NCBI GenBank assembly: GCA_965199165.1
Contig: OZ240681.1
Span: forward strand, 1,922,001 to 1,986,000
DNA: 64,000 nt
Origin: LMUY01 sp965199165
Lineage (GTDB): Bacteria > Pseudomonadota > Alphaproteobacteria > Acetobacterales > Acetobacteraceae
Direction: 5' to 3'
Shown: positions 17,275-25,665 of the stretch, piece by piece
How the letters are laid out: each line of letters begins with the position of its first letter
Numbering within the stretch: the first letter of the stretch is position 1
Translations under genes and position numbers: made by a program
Notes under the pieces: generated by a model
Told to the model about the DNA's origin: nothing
The model's database searches: none
Seen by the model: only the letters and a program-made list of their open reading frames with translations

Positions 17275-18233
17275 CTCCGCTGCTCAGCATCCGCGGCCTG
17301 TCGGTCCAGCTGGGTGGCGGCCGGCCGGTCGACGGGATCGACCTGGAGGTCGGCGCCGGCGAGACGCTGGGCATCGTCGGCGAATCCGGCTCGGGCAAGA
17401 GCCTGAGCCTTAGGGCTATCCTGCGGCTGCTGCCGCCGCAGGCGGTGACGACCGGGCACATATCGTGGCAGGGGCGCGACCTGCTCGCCCTGTCCGAGGC
17501 GGCGATGCGCCGGGTGCGCGGCGGCGAGATCGCCATGGTGTTCCAGGAACCGATGACCGCGCTGAACCCCGTGCTCACCATCGGGCGGCAGATCACCGAA
17601 GGGCTGGGCACCCACCTCGGCCTGCGCGGCAGCCCGGCCCGACGCAGGGCGGTGGAGTTGCTGGACCTGGTGGGCATCCCGGATGCCGCACGCCGCCTGT
17701 CCAGCTATCCGCACGAATTCTCCGGCGGCATGCGGCAGCGCGCGATGATCGCGGCGGCTCTGGCCAGCGGGCCGAAGCTGCTGCTGGCCGACGAGCCCAC
17801 CACCGCGCTGGACGTGACGATCCAGGACCAGATCCTCAAGCTGCTGCTGCGGCTGAAGGATGAGCTGGCGATGAGCGTGGTGATCGTCACCCACGACCTA
17901 GGCGTGATCGCCGGCACCTGCGACCGCGTGGCCGTGCTGTATGCCGGGCGGGTGATGGAATCCGGCCCGGTGGCGGCGATCTTCGCGCGGCCCACCCATG
18001 CTTACACGCTGGGCCTGCTGCGCTCGATGCCGGATGCCGGGCATGCCAGGCAGCGCCTGCCGGGGATCGCCGGCGTCCCGCCGGACGCGCGTGCGATCCC
18101 GCCCGGCTGCCGCTTCGCCCCGCGCTGCGGCTTCGTGGTCGAGGCTTGCCGCGTCGGCGACAAGGTCCTGGCGCCGTCCGCGCCCGGCCAGCTCAGCGCC
18201 TGCATCCGGGCGGTGGAGGTGGCCGCGGCATGA
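17271..18233 (+). CDS. ABC transporter ATP-binding protein, DppD-like (apparent CTG start)
   Basis: About 320 residues. Walker A GESGSGKS, Q-loop FQEPMTALNP, ABC signature FSGGMRQRAMIA, Walker B LLLADEPTTALDV and the oligopeptide C-terminal zone CRFAPRCGFVVEAC are intact. The start is unusual: between 17178 and the Walker A segment there is no in-frame ATG, GTG or TTG. The first strand (LLSIRGLSVQL) begins right after a CTG at 17271 that overlaps the upstream stop as CTGA. A GTG at 17175 would add 32 residues read out of frame through the permease gene. Translational coupling from the permease would explain a weak start codon. Confidence 0.88.
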   Translation: MTPLLSIRGLSVQLGGGRPVDGIDLEVGAGETLGIVGESGSGKSLSLRAILRLLPPQAVTTGHISWQGRDLLALSEAAMRRVRGGEIAMVFQEPMTALNPVLTIGRQITEGLGTHLGLRGSPARRRAVELLDLVGIPDAARRLSSYPHEFSGGMRQRAMIAAALASGPKLLLADEPTTALDVTIQDQILKLLLRLKDELAMSVVIVTHDLGVIAGTCDRVAVLYAGRVMESGPVAAIFARPTHAYTLGLLRSMPDAGHARQRLPGIAGVPPDARAIPPGCRFAPRCGFVVEACRVGDKVLAPSAPGQLSACIRAVEVAAA

Positions 18234-19207
18234 CGGCGCTGTTGCGTGCGGATGACCTGGAACGCGGCTTCCCGGTCCGGCGCGGCATGCGTCAGCTGCT
18301 GGCGGGCGGTCCGCGGCCGATGGTGCGCGCGCTAGCGGGCGTGAGCATCGCGATCCAGCGCGGGGAAACGCTGGCCATCGTGGGGGAATCCGGCTGCGGC
18401 AAGTCGACGCTGGCCCGGGCGCTGGTCCGGTTGGTGGAGGTCGACGCCGGGCAGATCGACTTCGACGGGCAGGACGTGCTGGCGCTGCGGGGCGGCAGGC
18501 TGCGAGCCTACAACCGCCGCGTCCAGATGGTGTTCCAGGACCCATACGGCTCCCTGAACCCGCGCATGACGGCGGGCGAGACGCTGGCGGAGGCGCTGCG
18601 GGTGCACCGCATGGTGCCGCGGGCGCAGGTGGGCGCGCGGGTGGCGGCGCTGCTGGACCTGGTGCGGCTGCCGGCGGACGCCGCGGAGCGCCTGCCGCAC
18701 GCCTTCTCCGGCGGGCAGCGGCAGCGCCTGGCGATCGCCCGCGCCCTGGCGGTGGAGCCGGAATTGCTGGTGGCGGACGAGATCGTGTCCGCCCTGGACG
18801 TGTCGGTGCAGGCCCAAATCCTCAACCTGCTGCTGGACATGCAGGAGCGGCTGGGGCTGGCGATGCTGTTCGTGTCGCACGACCTGCGCGTGGTGCGGCA
18901 TCTGGCCCACCAGGTGGCGGTCATGTATCTCGGCCGCGTGGTCGAATACGGCGCGGCGGACCAGGTGTTCGACCGGCCGCTCCACCCGTACACCCAGGCG
19001 CTGCTGAAGGCGGCCCCGACCCTTCAGCCCGGCCGCCGCGTGGCGGACGCGGCGCTGCGGGGCGAGCTGCCAAGCCCGATGCGCGTGGTGCCCGGCTGCC
19101 CCTTCCATCCCCGCTGCCCTCTCGCGTTCGATCGCTGCCGGGTAGAGAGGCCCGCCACCCATGCGCGTGAGGGCCACGGTGCCGCGTGCCACTTGGCCGA
19201 CCCGTAG
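18230..19207 (+). CDS. ABC transporter ATP-binding protein, DppF-like
   Basis: 325 residues, starting at an ATG that overlaps the previous stop (ATGA). Walker A GESGCGKSTLARAL, FQDPYGSLNPRMT, signature FSGGQRQRLAIARAL and Walker B LLVADEIVSALDVSVQ are intact. Note DEIVSAL where DEPTSAL is usual, a tolerated variant. The C-terminus has the CPFHPRCPLAFDRC motif of the oligopeptide/dipeptide family. Last gene of the five-gene importer; the hairpin repeat at 19231-19350 follows. Confidence 0.93.
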   Translation: MTALLRADDLERGFPVRRGMRQLLAGGPRPMVRALAGVSIAIQRGETLAIVGESGCGKSTLARALVRLVEVDAGQIDFDGQDVLALRGGRLRAYNRRVQMVFQDPYGSLNPRMTAGETLAEALRVHRMVPRAQVGARVAALLDLVRLPADAAERLPHAFSGGQRQRLAIARALAVEPELLVADEIVSALDVSVQAQILNLLLDMQERLGLAMLFVSHDLRVVRHLAHQVAVMYLGRVVEYGAADQVFDRPLHPYTQALLKAAPTLQPGRRVADAALRGELPSPMRVVPGCPFHPRCPLAFDRCRVERPATHAREGHGAACHLADP

Positions 19208-19230
19208 GCCCCCTTGCCCTCCGTCGATAG

Positions 19231-19350
19231 CCCTCTCCCAGAAGGCAGGTCTATCGCATATGGCCGTATCCTCGCTTCGGAACCCTCGCCCGCTGGCGGG
19301 AGAGGGAGCTCCGCCATATGCGATGGCCCTGCCCGGAAGGAGAGGGAGCC
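19231..19350. repeat. REP-like hairpin interrupted by a palindromic insert
   Basis: Bases 19232-19245 (CCTCTCCCAGAAGG) and 19341-19350 (AGAGGGAGCC) join to exactly the 24-base sequence present uninterrupted at 5590-5613. The 95 bases between them end in a second GAAGG (19336-19340). So this looks like one repeat copy split by an insertion with a 5-bp direct duplication. It lies between the convergent ABC transporter and hyuA. Confidence 0.8.
19246..19335. mobile_element. Putative 90-bp MITE-like palindromic element with GAAGG flanking repeats
   Basis: Imperfect 23-bp inverted repeats (19244-19266 and 19311-19333, 20 of 23 matching, including perfect ATCGCATATGGC/GCCATATGCGAT) bound a core. 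The core itself carries a variant of the local hairpin (CCCTCGCCC-GCT-GGCGGGAGAGGG). GAAGG flanks it on both sides (19241-19245 and 19336-19340). It is far too short to code for a transposase, so it would be non-autonomous. Alternatively it arose by recombination between hairpin repeats. Confidence 0.5.
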
Positions 19351-19353
19351 TTC

Positions 19354-21393
19354 TTAGGCGCGGGTCAGCAGCACGGCGCCGGATGGGTGGACCACGCCGT
19401 TCCAGCCCGGCGGCACGAGCGTTGTGGCATCGAGTTGGATGACGATCACAGGTCCGGTGAATGCGTCGCCGGCGCCGAAACCCTCGCGGTCCAGCAAGTC
19501 CACATCGCGGCTGCCGTCCACGAAATGCACGTGCCACCTGCCAGCCGGCACTACGCCTTGCCCCGGCGCTAAATCCACCTTCGGCGCGGTCGGCAGCCGC
19601 CCGACCGCCTCCACCCGGACGGTGACCAGTTCCACGACCGCCTCCATGGTGAAGCCGTACAGCGCCTGGTGCGCAGTGGCGAAGGCGGCCTCCATGTCGG
19701 CGGCGCTGCCGGCCCACGGCACGGGCAACTCGCTGCCCTGGCCGTGGTAGCGCATCAGCGCCAGCCGTGCCTGGCTGCGGTGGCCGGGCGCCACCCGCTC
19801 GTCATCGAACCATCGCGCCGCCTCCTGCGCCAACTCGCCGAACACCGCCTCCGCAGCGCCGGCATCGACCGGGCCGGCTTCCGGCAGGGTGCGGCTGAAC
19901 CCCGCCTTCAGGTCGGCCGCGAGCAGGCCCTCCGCGCACAGCACGCCGGGTGCCGGCGGGATCAGCACGCGGCCGATATCCAGCAATTCCGCCAGCGCGC
20001 AACCATGCAGCGGCCCGGCGCCGCCGAACGGCACCAGGGTGAAATCGCGCGGGTCATGGCCCCGCTCCACCGACACCACGCGGATCGCCCCCACCATGTT
20101 GTTGTCGGCGATGGCCAGGATGCCGCGCGCGGCGTCATGCAGCGAGAGGCCGAGCGGCGTGGCGACGCCGCGCTGCACCGCCTGCGCCGCCAACCCGGCG
20201 TCCAGCGTCATCGCCCCACCCAGCAGCCGCGTCGGCAAGTGGCCGAGCACGACGTGGGCGTCCGTCACCGTCGCCGCCTGGCCGCCGCGGCCGTAGCAGG
20301 CCGGCCCCGGCTCGGCGCCGGCACTGGCCGGGCCGACGGTCAGCGTCCCCTCCGTCACCCGCGCGATCGAGCCGCCGCCGGCGCCGATGGTCACCATGTC
20401 CACCATCGGCAAGGGCAGCGGCCAGTCGCCGACCCGGCCTTGCGCCGTCAACCCGATGCGGCCGCCCTCCAGCAGGCAGATATCCGCGCTGGTGCCGCCG
20501 ATGTCGACCGTGATGATGTCGTCGATGCCGCACGCCGCTGCCACGTCCCGCGCGCCCACCACGCCCGCGGCCGGGCCGGACAGGGCGGTGAGCGCCGGGG
20601 CCCGGCGGATCGCCGCCGCCCCCGCCACGCCGCCGTTGGACTGCATCAGCAGCAGCGGCGCGGTGACCCCGGCGTCCGCTAGCCGCCGCTCCAGCCGGTG
20701 CACGTAGGTGGCGACGCCCGGCATGACGGCGGCGTTCAGCACCGTCGCCAGCGTGCGCTCGTATTCCCGCACCACGGGGAGCACGTCAGTGGAGGTGGTG
20801 ATGGCCACGCCGGGCAGGGCGGCGCGCAACAGTTCGGCCACGCGCCGCTCGTGAGCCGGGTTGGCGAAGGCGTGCAGCAGGCAGATCGCCACCGCCTGCA
20901 CGTCCAGCTGGCGCAGGCGCTCCGCCGCCGCGTGCACGCTCGCCTCGTCCAGCGGGTGCAGCACGATCCCGCCGCGGCCGATCCGTTCGGTCACCTCCAG
21001 CACGCGGGAGGCAGGGACCGGACGCTTCGGCTTGACCCAGGCGTACAGGTTGGCCGCGCGCGGGATGTCCTGCCGCCCGATCTCCAGCACGTGGCGGAAG
21101 CCGGCGGTGGTGACCAGCGCCGTGCGGGCGCCCTTGTCCTCCAGGATCATGTTGGTGGCGACCGTGGTGCCGTGAAGCACGCGCGATACCTGGCCCGGCG
21201 TGCAGCCGGCCTGCGCCATGGCCAGCCGCACGCCCTCCAGGAACGCGATGGAGGGGTCGTTCGGCACGCTGGGCGTCTTCGCCCGCCAGGACCGGCCGGT
21301 CGCGGCGTCCTGCAACGTCACGTCGGTGAAGGTGCCGCCGATGTCGACCGCAACCGAGAGCCCGGCGTCAGGCGAGGGCATCGACATAGCCAT
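19354..21393 (-). CDS. hyuA: Hydantoinase/5-oxoprolinase subunit A family protein (HyuA)
   Basis: 679 residues, typical of HyuA/N-methylhydantoinase A. The N-terminal actin-like ATPase signature VAVDIGGTFTDVTLQD is at residues 13-28, and a second phosphate loop ITVDIGGTSADICLLEGG lies near residue 285. Further motifs are GPAAGVVGARDVA and TIGAGGGSIARV. The complex with HyuB opens cyclic amide rings (hydantoins, 5-oxoproline) with ATP. Starts by GTG/ATG choice are uncertain: three ATGs lie within 13 bases of 21393. It overlaps hyuB by 26 bases, so the two are translationally coupled. Confidence 0.92.
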   Translation of the reverse strand: MAMSMPSPDAGLSVAVDIGGTFTDVTLQDAATGRSWRAKTPSVPNDPSIAFLEGVRLAMAQAGCTPGQVSRVLHGTTVATNMILEDKGARTALVTTAGFRHVLEIGRQDIPRAANLYAWVKPKRPVPASRVLEVTERIGRGGIVLHPLDEASVHAAAERLRQLDVQAVAICLLHAFANPAHERRVAELLRAALPGVAITTSTDVLPVVREYERTLATVLNAAVMPGVATYVHRLERRLADAGVTAPLLLMQSNGGVAGAAAIRRAPALTALSGPAAGVVGARDVAAACGIDDIITVDIGGTSADICLLEGGRIGLTAQGRVGDWPLPLPMVDMVTIGAGGGSIARVTEGTLTVGPASAGAEPGPACYGRGGQAATVTDAHVVLGHLPTRLLGGAMTLDAGLAAQAVQRGVATPLGLSLHDAARGILAIADNNMVGAIRVVSVERGHDPRDFTLVPFGGAGPLHGCALAELLDIGRVLIPPAPGVLCAEGLLAADLKAGFSRTLPEAGPVDAGAAEAVFGELAQEAARWFDDERVAPGHRSQARLALMRYHGQGSELPVPWAGSAADMEAAFATAHQALYGFTMEAVVELVTVRVEAVGRLPTAPKVDLAPGQGVVPAGRWHVHFVDGSRDVDLLDREGFGAGDAFTGPVIVIQLDATTLVPPGWNGVVHPSGAVLLTRA

Positions 21394-23167
21394 TGCGGTG
21401 GAACGCCTTCGCCTGCGGCCGGTCCGCCCGGCAGGCCGTCGTGGCCGCCGCGTCCACGGCGTCGCCGTCCAGCACCACGCCGTAATGCTGCCGGGCCGCC
21501 GCCTCGCTCACCAGCCCGCCGAGCACGTCGCCCAGCACCCGCTCGGGCGGACGGTCGAAGGGATGCCCGTAGCCGCCGCCACCCCCGGTCTCCAGCCGGA
21601 ACACGTCGCCCTTGCGCAGGCGGTGGCCGTCCGACAGCGGGGGCAGCCGCCGCTGCTCCGGCGTGCCGGGGTTGACGATGGCGCTGCCGGAGCCGCCCGC
21701 CATGCCGCCGGCGGTGCCCCAGGGCGGGTTCGTCACGGAATCGATGCGGACGGCCACCACCGTCTCGTCCGCCAGCATCTCGTACTCCCGCACGATGCCG
21801 CAGCCGCCGCGGAACCGGCCGGGGCCGCCACTGTCCGGCACGATGCCGTAGCGCCGCAGCCGCACCGGGTAGCCGATCTCCAGGAACTCGACGGGGTAGT
21901 TCTCCTGCGCCACGAAATACACCGCGTCGATCCCGTCCGCCGTGGGCCGCGCGCCGTAGCCGACGCCGATCCCGTCCGCCAGCAGGAAGGGCTGGCCGTC
22001 CGCCGAGCCGCGCATCATGCTGATGACGTAGGCGGAGTGCGCGGCCGGCGCGCCGTTGCCGGCCACGTTGATCAGCCCGTTCAGCGTCGCCAGCACCCGC
22101 ATCATGGTCAGCCCGCGCATGCCGAGCGGCGCCGGGAAATGCGGCTGCAACAGCGAGCCCGGGCGCAGCCGCACCTCGTCCAGCGCGCGCGGGCCGCCGG
22201 CATTGCACACCTGGCTGGCGTCGCCGCCTAGGAAGTAGAGCCCGAGCGCCATGCCCGGCACGTCCGGGTTCATCAGGAAGTTCACCGGGCCCTTCGCCTG
22301 GTCGTCCGTGCCCGTGGCGTCGAACAGGAAGTGGTCCTCGCCGTCCGCGGTACGGGACCGCGTCAGGGCGAAGCGGATGCGGAACGGGCCGTTGCCGTGC
22401 CCATCCGAGTCGATCGCGTCGGTGAAGCGGTGGGTGCCGACGGGGAATGCCTGCGCCAGTCGCCCGCGGACGATCCGCCGCGTCCGCTCGAACAGCTGCG
22501 CCAGCGCGTCGGCGACGGTGTCCGCGCCGAACCGCGACAGGATTTCGCCCACGCGGCGCACGCCCAGGGCGACGCTGGCCATGAGCGCCTTCGTGTCGCC
22601 CCGGCTCTGCCCCGGGTAGCGGGAGTTGCGGTGGAAGATGTCCAGCGCCGCCTGGTTGGTCACGCCCGCATCGATCAGCTTGGTCGGCGGGATGATGATG
22701 CCTTCCTGGAAGATGTCCGTTGTGTCCGGGCTGATCGAGCCGGGGCGCAACCCGCCGATGTCGGCGAAATGCGCCCAGCCCATGACGAAGGCGCAGCGCC
22801 GCCCGGCGTGGAACACCGGCGCCAGGAACACCTGGTCGTTGGAGTGCGACACTGCGCCGCGCGAGCCGTAGCAGTCGCTGTACCAATACAGGTCACCCTC
22901 GCGCATGCTGTCGGCGGCGAAATGCTCGAACACCGGCGTGGTGATGTCGCCGAAGATCGGCACGTTGGAGCCGACAGCCATCACGCCGTCGGCATCGAAC
23001 AGGGCGGTGTAGAAATCCTTCTTCTCGCGGATGAAGGCGCTGATCGCCGTGCGCTCCAGCAGCGCCTCCATCTCCGCCTGCGCCGCGCGGATGGCGCCGC
23101 GGATGATCTCCAGCGTCACCGGGTCGCAGGTCGGCGAGCGGGTGGACAGCGTCGGCATCTGGTCCAT
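21368..23167 (-). CDS. hyuB: Hydantoinase B/5-oxoprolinase subunit B family protein (HyuB)
   Basis: 599 residues from ATG 23167 (MDQMPTLS...). DPVTLEIIRGAI at the N-terminus, then SNVPIFGDITTP, GDLYWYSDCYGSRGAVSHSNDQ and late GGGGGYGHPFDRPPERV are the standard HyuB blocks. With HyuA it forms the ATP-dependent hydantoinase/oxoprolinase. First gene of the hyuBA operon, divergent from an SDR gene 104 bp away. The nearby peptide-type importer might deliver its substrate (inference). The actual ring substrate cannot be read from sequence. Confidence 0.92.
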   Translation of the reverse strand: MDQMPTLSTRSPTCDPVTLEIIRGAIRAAQAEMEALLERTAISAFIREKKDFYTALFDADGVMAVGSNVPIFGDITTPVFEHFAADSMREGDLYWYSDCYGSRGAVSHSNDQVFLAPVFHAGRRCAFVMGWAHFADIGGLRPGSISPDTTDIFQEGIIIPPTKLIDAGVTNQAALDIFHRNSRYPGQSRGDTKALMASVALGVRRVGEILSRFGADTVADALAQLFERTRRIVRGRLAQAFPVGTHRFTDAIDSDGHGNGPFRIRFALTRSRTADGEDHFLFDATGTDDQAKGPVNFLMNPDVPGMALGLYFLGGDASQVCNAGGPRALDEVRLRPGSLLQPHFPAPLGMRGLTMMRVLATLNGLINVAGNGAPAAHSAYVISMMRGSADGQPFLLADGIGVGYGARPTADGIDAVYFVAQENYPVEFLEIGYPVRLRRYGIVPDSGGPGRFRGGCGIVREYEMLADETVVAVRIDSVTNPPWGTAGGMAGGSGSAIVNPGTPEQRRLPPLSDGHRLRKGDVFRLETGGGGGYGHPFDRPPERVLGDVLGGLVSEAAARQHYGVVLDGDAVDAAATTACRADRPQAKAFHRNGYVDALA

Positions 23168-23271
23168 GGTGCGTCTCCGGCGGCTGGCGGCGGCCTGGCA
23201 AGCACCGTGCCGGGGCGGTGCGGCGATGACAACCGGCGCGGGGTCGGGCACGGTCGAGCGTGGAGGGTGCG

Positions 23272-24024
23272 ATGGAGATCAGGTTCGACGGGCGCGTGGT
23301 GCTGGTCACGGGCGCGGCGCAGGGGATCGGGCGGGCGATCGCGGCGGCCTTCCTCGCCGCCGGTGCGCAGGTCCACCTGGCCGACATCGACCCGGTGGTG
23401 CAGCAGGCCGGCGCGGCGCTGGGCGCACCCTCCCACGTGCAGGACCTGTCGGACCGCGCGGGTGCCGCTGCCCTGGTGCGGGACATCGCGGCGCGGGAGG
23501 GCCGGCTGGACGTACTGGCGCTGGCCGCGGGCGGGGTGTGCGGCCAGGCGGACCTCCCGCTCGACGCCATCACGGAGGAGAATTGGGGCGTCGTGTTCGA
23601 CGCCAACGTCAAGGGCGCGCTGTGGCTGGCGCAGGCGGCGGCGCCCGCCATGCAGCAGGCCGGTTGGGGCCGCATCGTCACCGTGTCATCGGGCGCTGGG
23701 CTGCGCCCCAGCCTGACCGGGCTGCACGCCTACACGTCCGCCAAGCACGCGCTGATCGGGCTGACCCGGCAGCTCTCCGTCGGGCTGGCGCAGCACGGGA
23801 TCACGGTGAACTCCGTGGCGCCGGGGCTGGTCCGCAGCAACCCGTCGACCGAGCGGCAGTGGCAGGGCTACGGCCCGGAGCGGCAGCGCAGCATCGTGGA
23901 GGGGCTGCACACCCGCCGGATGGGCAGCGCCGCCGACATCGCCAACGCCGTTCTGTTCTTCGCCAGCGAACAGGCGAATTGGATCACCGGCCAGGTGCTC
24001 TCGGTGGATGGCGGGCGGTCGTAG
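23272..24024 (+). CDS. SDR-family oxidoreductase (divergent from hyuBA)
   Basis: 250 residues from ATG 23272, which follows GGAGGG; an in-frame ATG at 23260 lies before that site. The cofactor motif TGAAQGIG (residues 13-20), the catalytic Ser in VSSGAG, the Tyr-Lys pair YTSAKHA and the C-terminal GQVLSVDGG make it a classical SDR. The NNAG motif reads LAAGG here, a common variation. Acidic D after the second strand (LADIDP) favours NAD(H). Substrate unknown; probably linked to hyuBA by shared regulation. Confidence 0.88.
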   Translation: MEIRFDGRVVLVTGAAQGIGRAIAAAFLAAGAQVHLADIDPVVQQAGAALGAPSHVQDLSDRAGAAALVRDIAAREGRLDVLALAAGGVCGQADLPLDAITEENWGVVFDANVKGALWLAQAAAPAMQQAGWGRIVTVSSGAGLRPSLTGLHAYTSAKHALIGLTRQLSVGLAQHGITVNSVAPGLVRSNPSTERQWQGYGPERQRSIVEGLHTRRMGSAADIANAVLFFASEQANWITGQVLSVDGGRS

Positions 24025-24133
24025 CGGCCTAGACCTGCGCCGCCCGGCGTGGCCGGCCGCCTTTGGGCAATGTCCGCGCCGCCTGCCGTGGTGACGGCTA
24101 CCCCGATGGTGCCAGATAGGCTACGCCGGCTTC

Positions 24134-24883
24134 ATGCCTGAAGCTGCTCCCCCTTACACCATCCCGCTCGAAGGCGCCTCCAACCTGCGCGACCTCGGCG
24201 GCTATCGCACGGCGGACGGGCAGGTGGTGCGGCGTGGGCTGCTGTTCCGCTCGGCGGCGCTGGCGAAGCTGACGGCCGGCGACCTCGATGTGGTCGCCTC
24301 GCTCGGGCTGCGCACGATCTGCGACTTCCGCGGCGTGGAGGAGAGCGCCCGTGCCCGCACGCTGGTGCCTCACGTGCGGATCGTCCCCCTGCCGATCGAG
24401 CCTACGGTGGGCGCCGGGTTGCGCGACATCCTCGCCACCCAGGAAGCGACGGGGGAGGCGCTGCATGCGGTGCTGGAGCGCGCCTACGCTGCCTACGCCC
24501 TGTCCAGCGACGCGCAGTATCGCCGCTTGCTCGGCCTGGTGCTGGAGGGCGGCATCCCCCTGCTGTTCCACTGCTCGGCGGGCAAGGACCGCACCGGCTT
24601 CGCCGCCGCGATGATCCTGACGGCGCTCGGCGTGCCTTGGGAGACGGTGGTGGCGGATTTCGAGGCCACCAACCGGCTCTGGCGACGCGACACCGTGCCG
24701 AGCGAGGACCTGCCCCTCGCCATCCGCGAGTCCCTGTTGCGGGCCGAGCCGGCGCTGCTCGCCGCGGCGTTCGACGCGGCGCGGGACCGGTATGGGTCGC
24801 TCGACAGCTACCTGGCCGAGGCGCTCGACCTCGGGCCTGAAAGGCGAGCCGAACTGCGGGCGTTGCTGCTGGAGGAGGCTTGA
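24134..24883 (+). CDS. Tyrosine-protein phosphatase, Y_phosphatase3/dual-specificity type
   Basis: 249 residues. The P-loop HCSAGKDRTG gives nucleophile C147 and R153 in the C-x5-R motif. The N-terminal ASNLRDLGGYRT and RGLLFRSAALAKLT, and CDFRGVEE (general acid region), match bacterial phosphatases of the MptpB/Y_phosphatase3 group, which act on phosphotyrosine and sometimes phosphoinositides. No signal peptide. Its stop overlaps the next gene's ATG by one base, so it is coupled to a crotonase. No tyrosine kinase is in the window. Confidence 0.9.
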   Translation: MPEAAPPYTIPLEGASNLRDLGGYRTADGQVVRRGLLFRSAALAKLTAGDLDVVASLGLRTICDFRGVEESARARTLVPHVRIVPLPIEPTVGAGLRDILATQEATGEALHAVLERAYAAYALSSDAQYRRLLGLVLEGGIPLLFHCSAGKDRTGFAAAMILTALGVPWETVVADFEATNRLWRRDTVPSEDLPLAIRESLLRAEPALLAAAFDAARDRYGSLDSYLAEALDLGPERRAELRALLLEEA

Positions 24884-25665
24884 TGCCGGACTTGCTGGAG
24901 ACGATCGAGGATGGCGTCGCCGTCCTCACCCTGAACCGGCCGGAACGGCTGAACGCGCTCAGCGAGGAGATGATCCGCCTGCTGATCGAAGCGCTGGGCC
25001 GGTTGGGCGCGGACCCTTCCGTCGGCTGCATCGTGCTCACCGGCGCCGGCCGCGGCTTCTGCGCCGGGGGCGACGTCAAGCGCATGGCCGAACCGGTCGA
25101 GCTCTCGATGGAGGAGCGGCAGGAGGGCCTGCGCGCCAGGCACGAGTCGGTGCGGCTGCTGCGCACGGTCGGCACCGTGGTGATCGCCGCGGTGAACGGC
25201 CCGGCGGCCGGCGCGGGGTTGAGCATCGCCCTGGCCTGCGACCTGCGGATCGCCGCCCGGTCGGCGAAGTTCCGCACGGCGTTCGCCGCCGTCGGGTTCT
25301 CCGGCGACTTCGGCGGATCCTGGTCGTTGACGCGGCTGGTCGGCACCGCCAAGGCGCGGGAGATGTACTTCCTCAACACGCCAGTCGACGCGGAGGAGGC
25401 CGCGCGGCTCGGCATCGTCACCCGCGTGGTGGACGATGCGGCGCTGATGCCCGAGGTGATGACGATGGCGCGCCGGATCGCCGCCGGGCCGCGCGTCGCC
25501 TTCGCCTACATGAAGCGCAACCTGCATGCGGCGGAGACGGAGCCGATGCAGACGGTCCTGGACATGGAGGCGATCGGCCAGGCGCGGACCTACACCACGG
25601 ACGACCACAAGGAGGCAGCCCGGGCGTTCGTCGACAAGCGGACGCCGGTGTTCAAGGGCCGGTGA
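24883..25665 (+). CDS. Enoyl-CoA hydratase/isomerase (crotonase) family protein, PaaG-like
   Basis: 260 residues. Crotonase motifs: TLNRPERLNALS, the oxyanion-hole segment GRGFCAGGDVKRM, then NGPAAGAGLSIALACD and GFSGDFGGSWSLTRLVG. Both catalytic glutamates of true enoyl-CoA hydratase are replaced: Ser lies where GGGCE has Glu, and Phe where QPE has Glu. D142 in SGDFGG is kept, as in PaaG-type delta3,delta2-enoyl-CoA isomerases (PDSGG/PDCGG). Isomerase activity is therefore more likely than hydration. The ATG shares a base with the phosphatase stop; the stop overlaps the next gene's GTG (GTGA). Confidence 0.88.
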   Translation: MPDLLETIEDGVAVLTLNRPERLNALSEEMIRLLIEALGRLGADPSVGCIVLTGAGRGFCAGGDVKRMAEPVELSMEERQEGLRARHESVRLLRTVGTVVIAAVNGPAAGAGLSIALACDLRIAARSAKFRTAFAAVGFSGDFGGSWSLTRLVGTAKAREMYFLNTPVDAEEAARLGIVTRVVDDAALMPEVMTMARRIAAGPRVAFAYMKRNLHAAETEPMQTVLDMEAIGQARTYTTDDHKEAARAFVDKRTPVFKGR

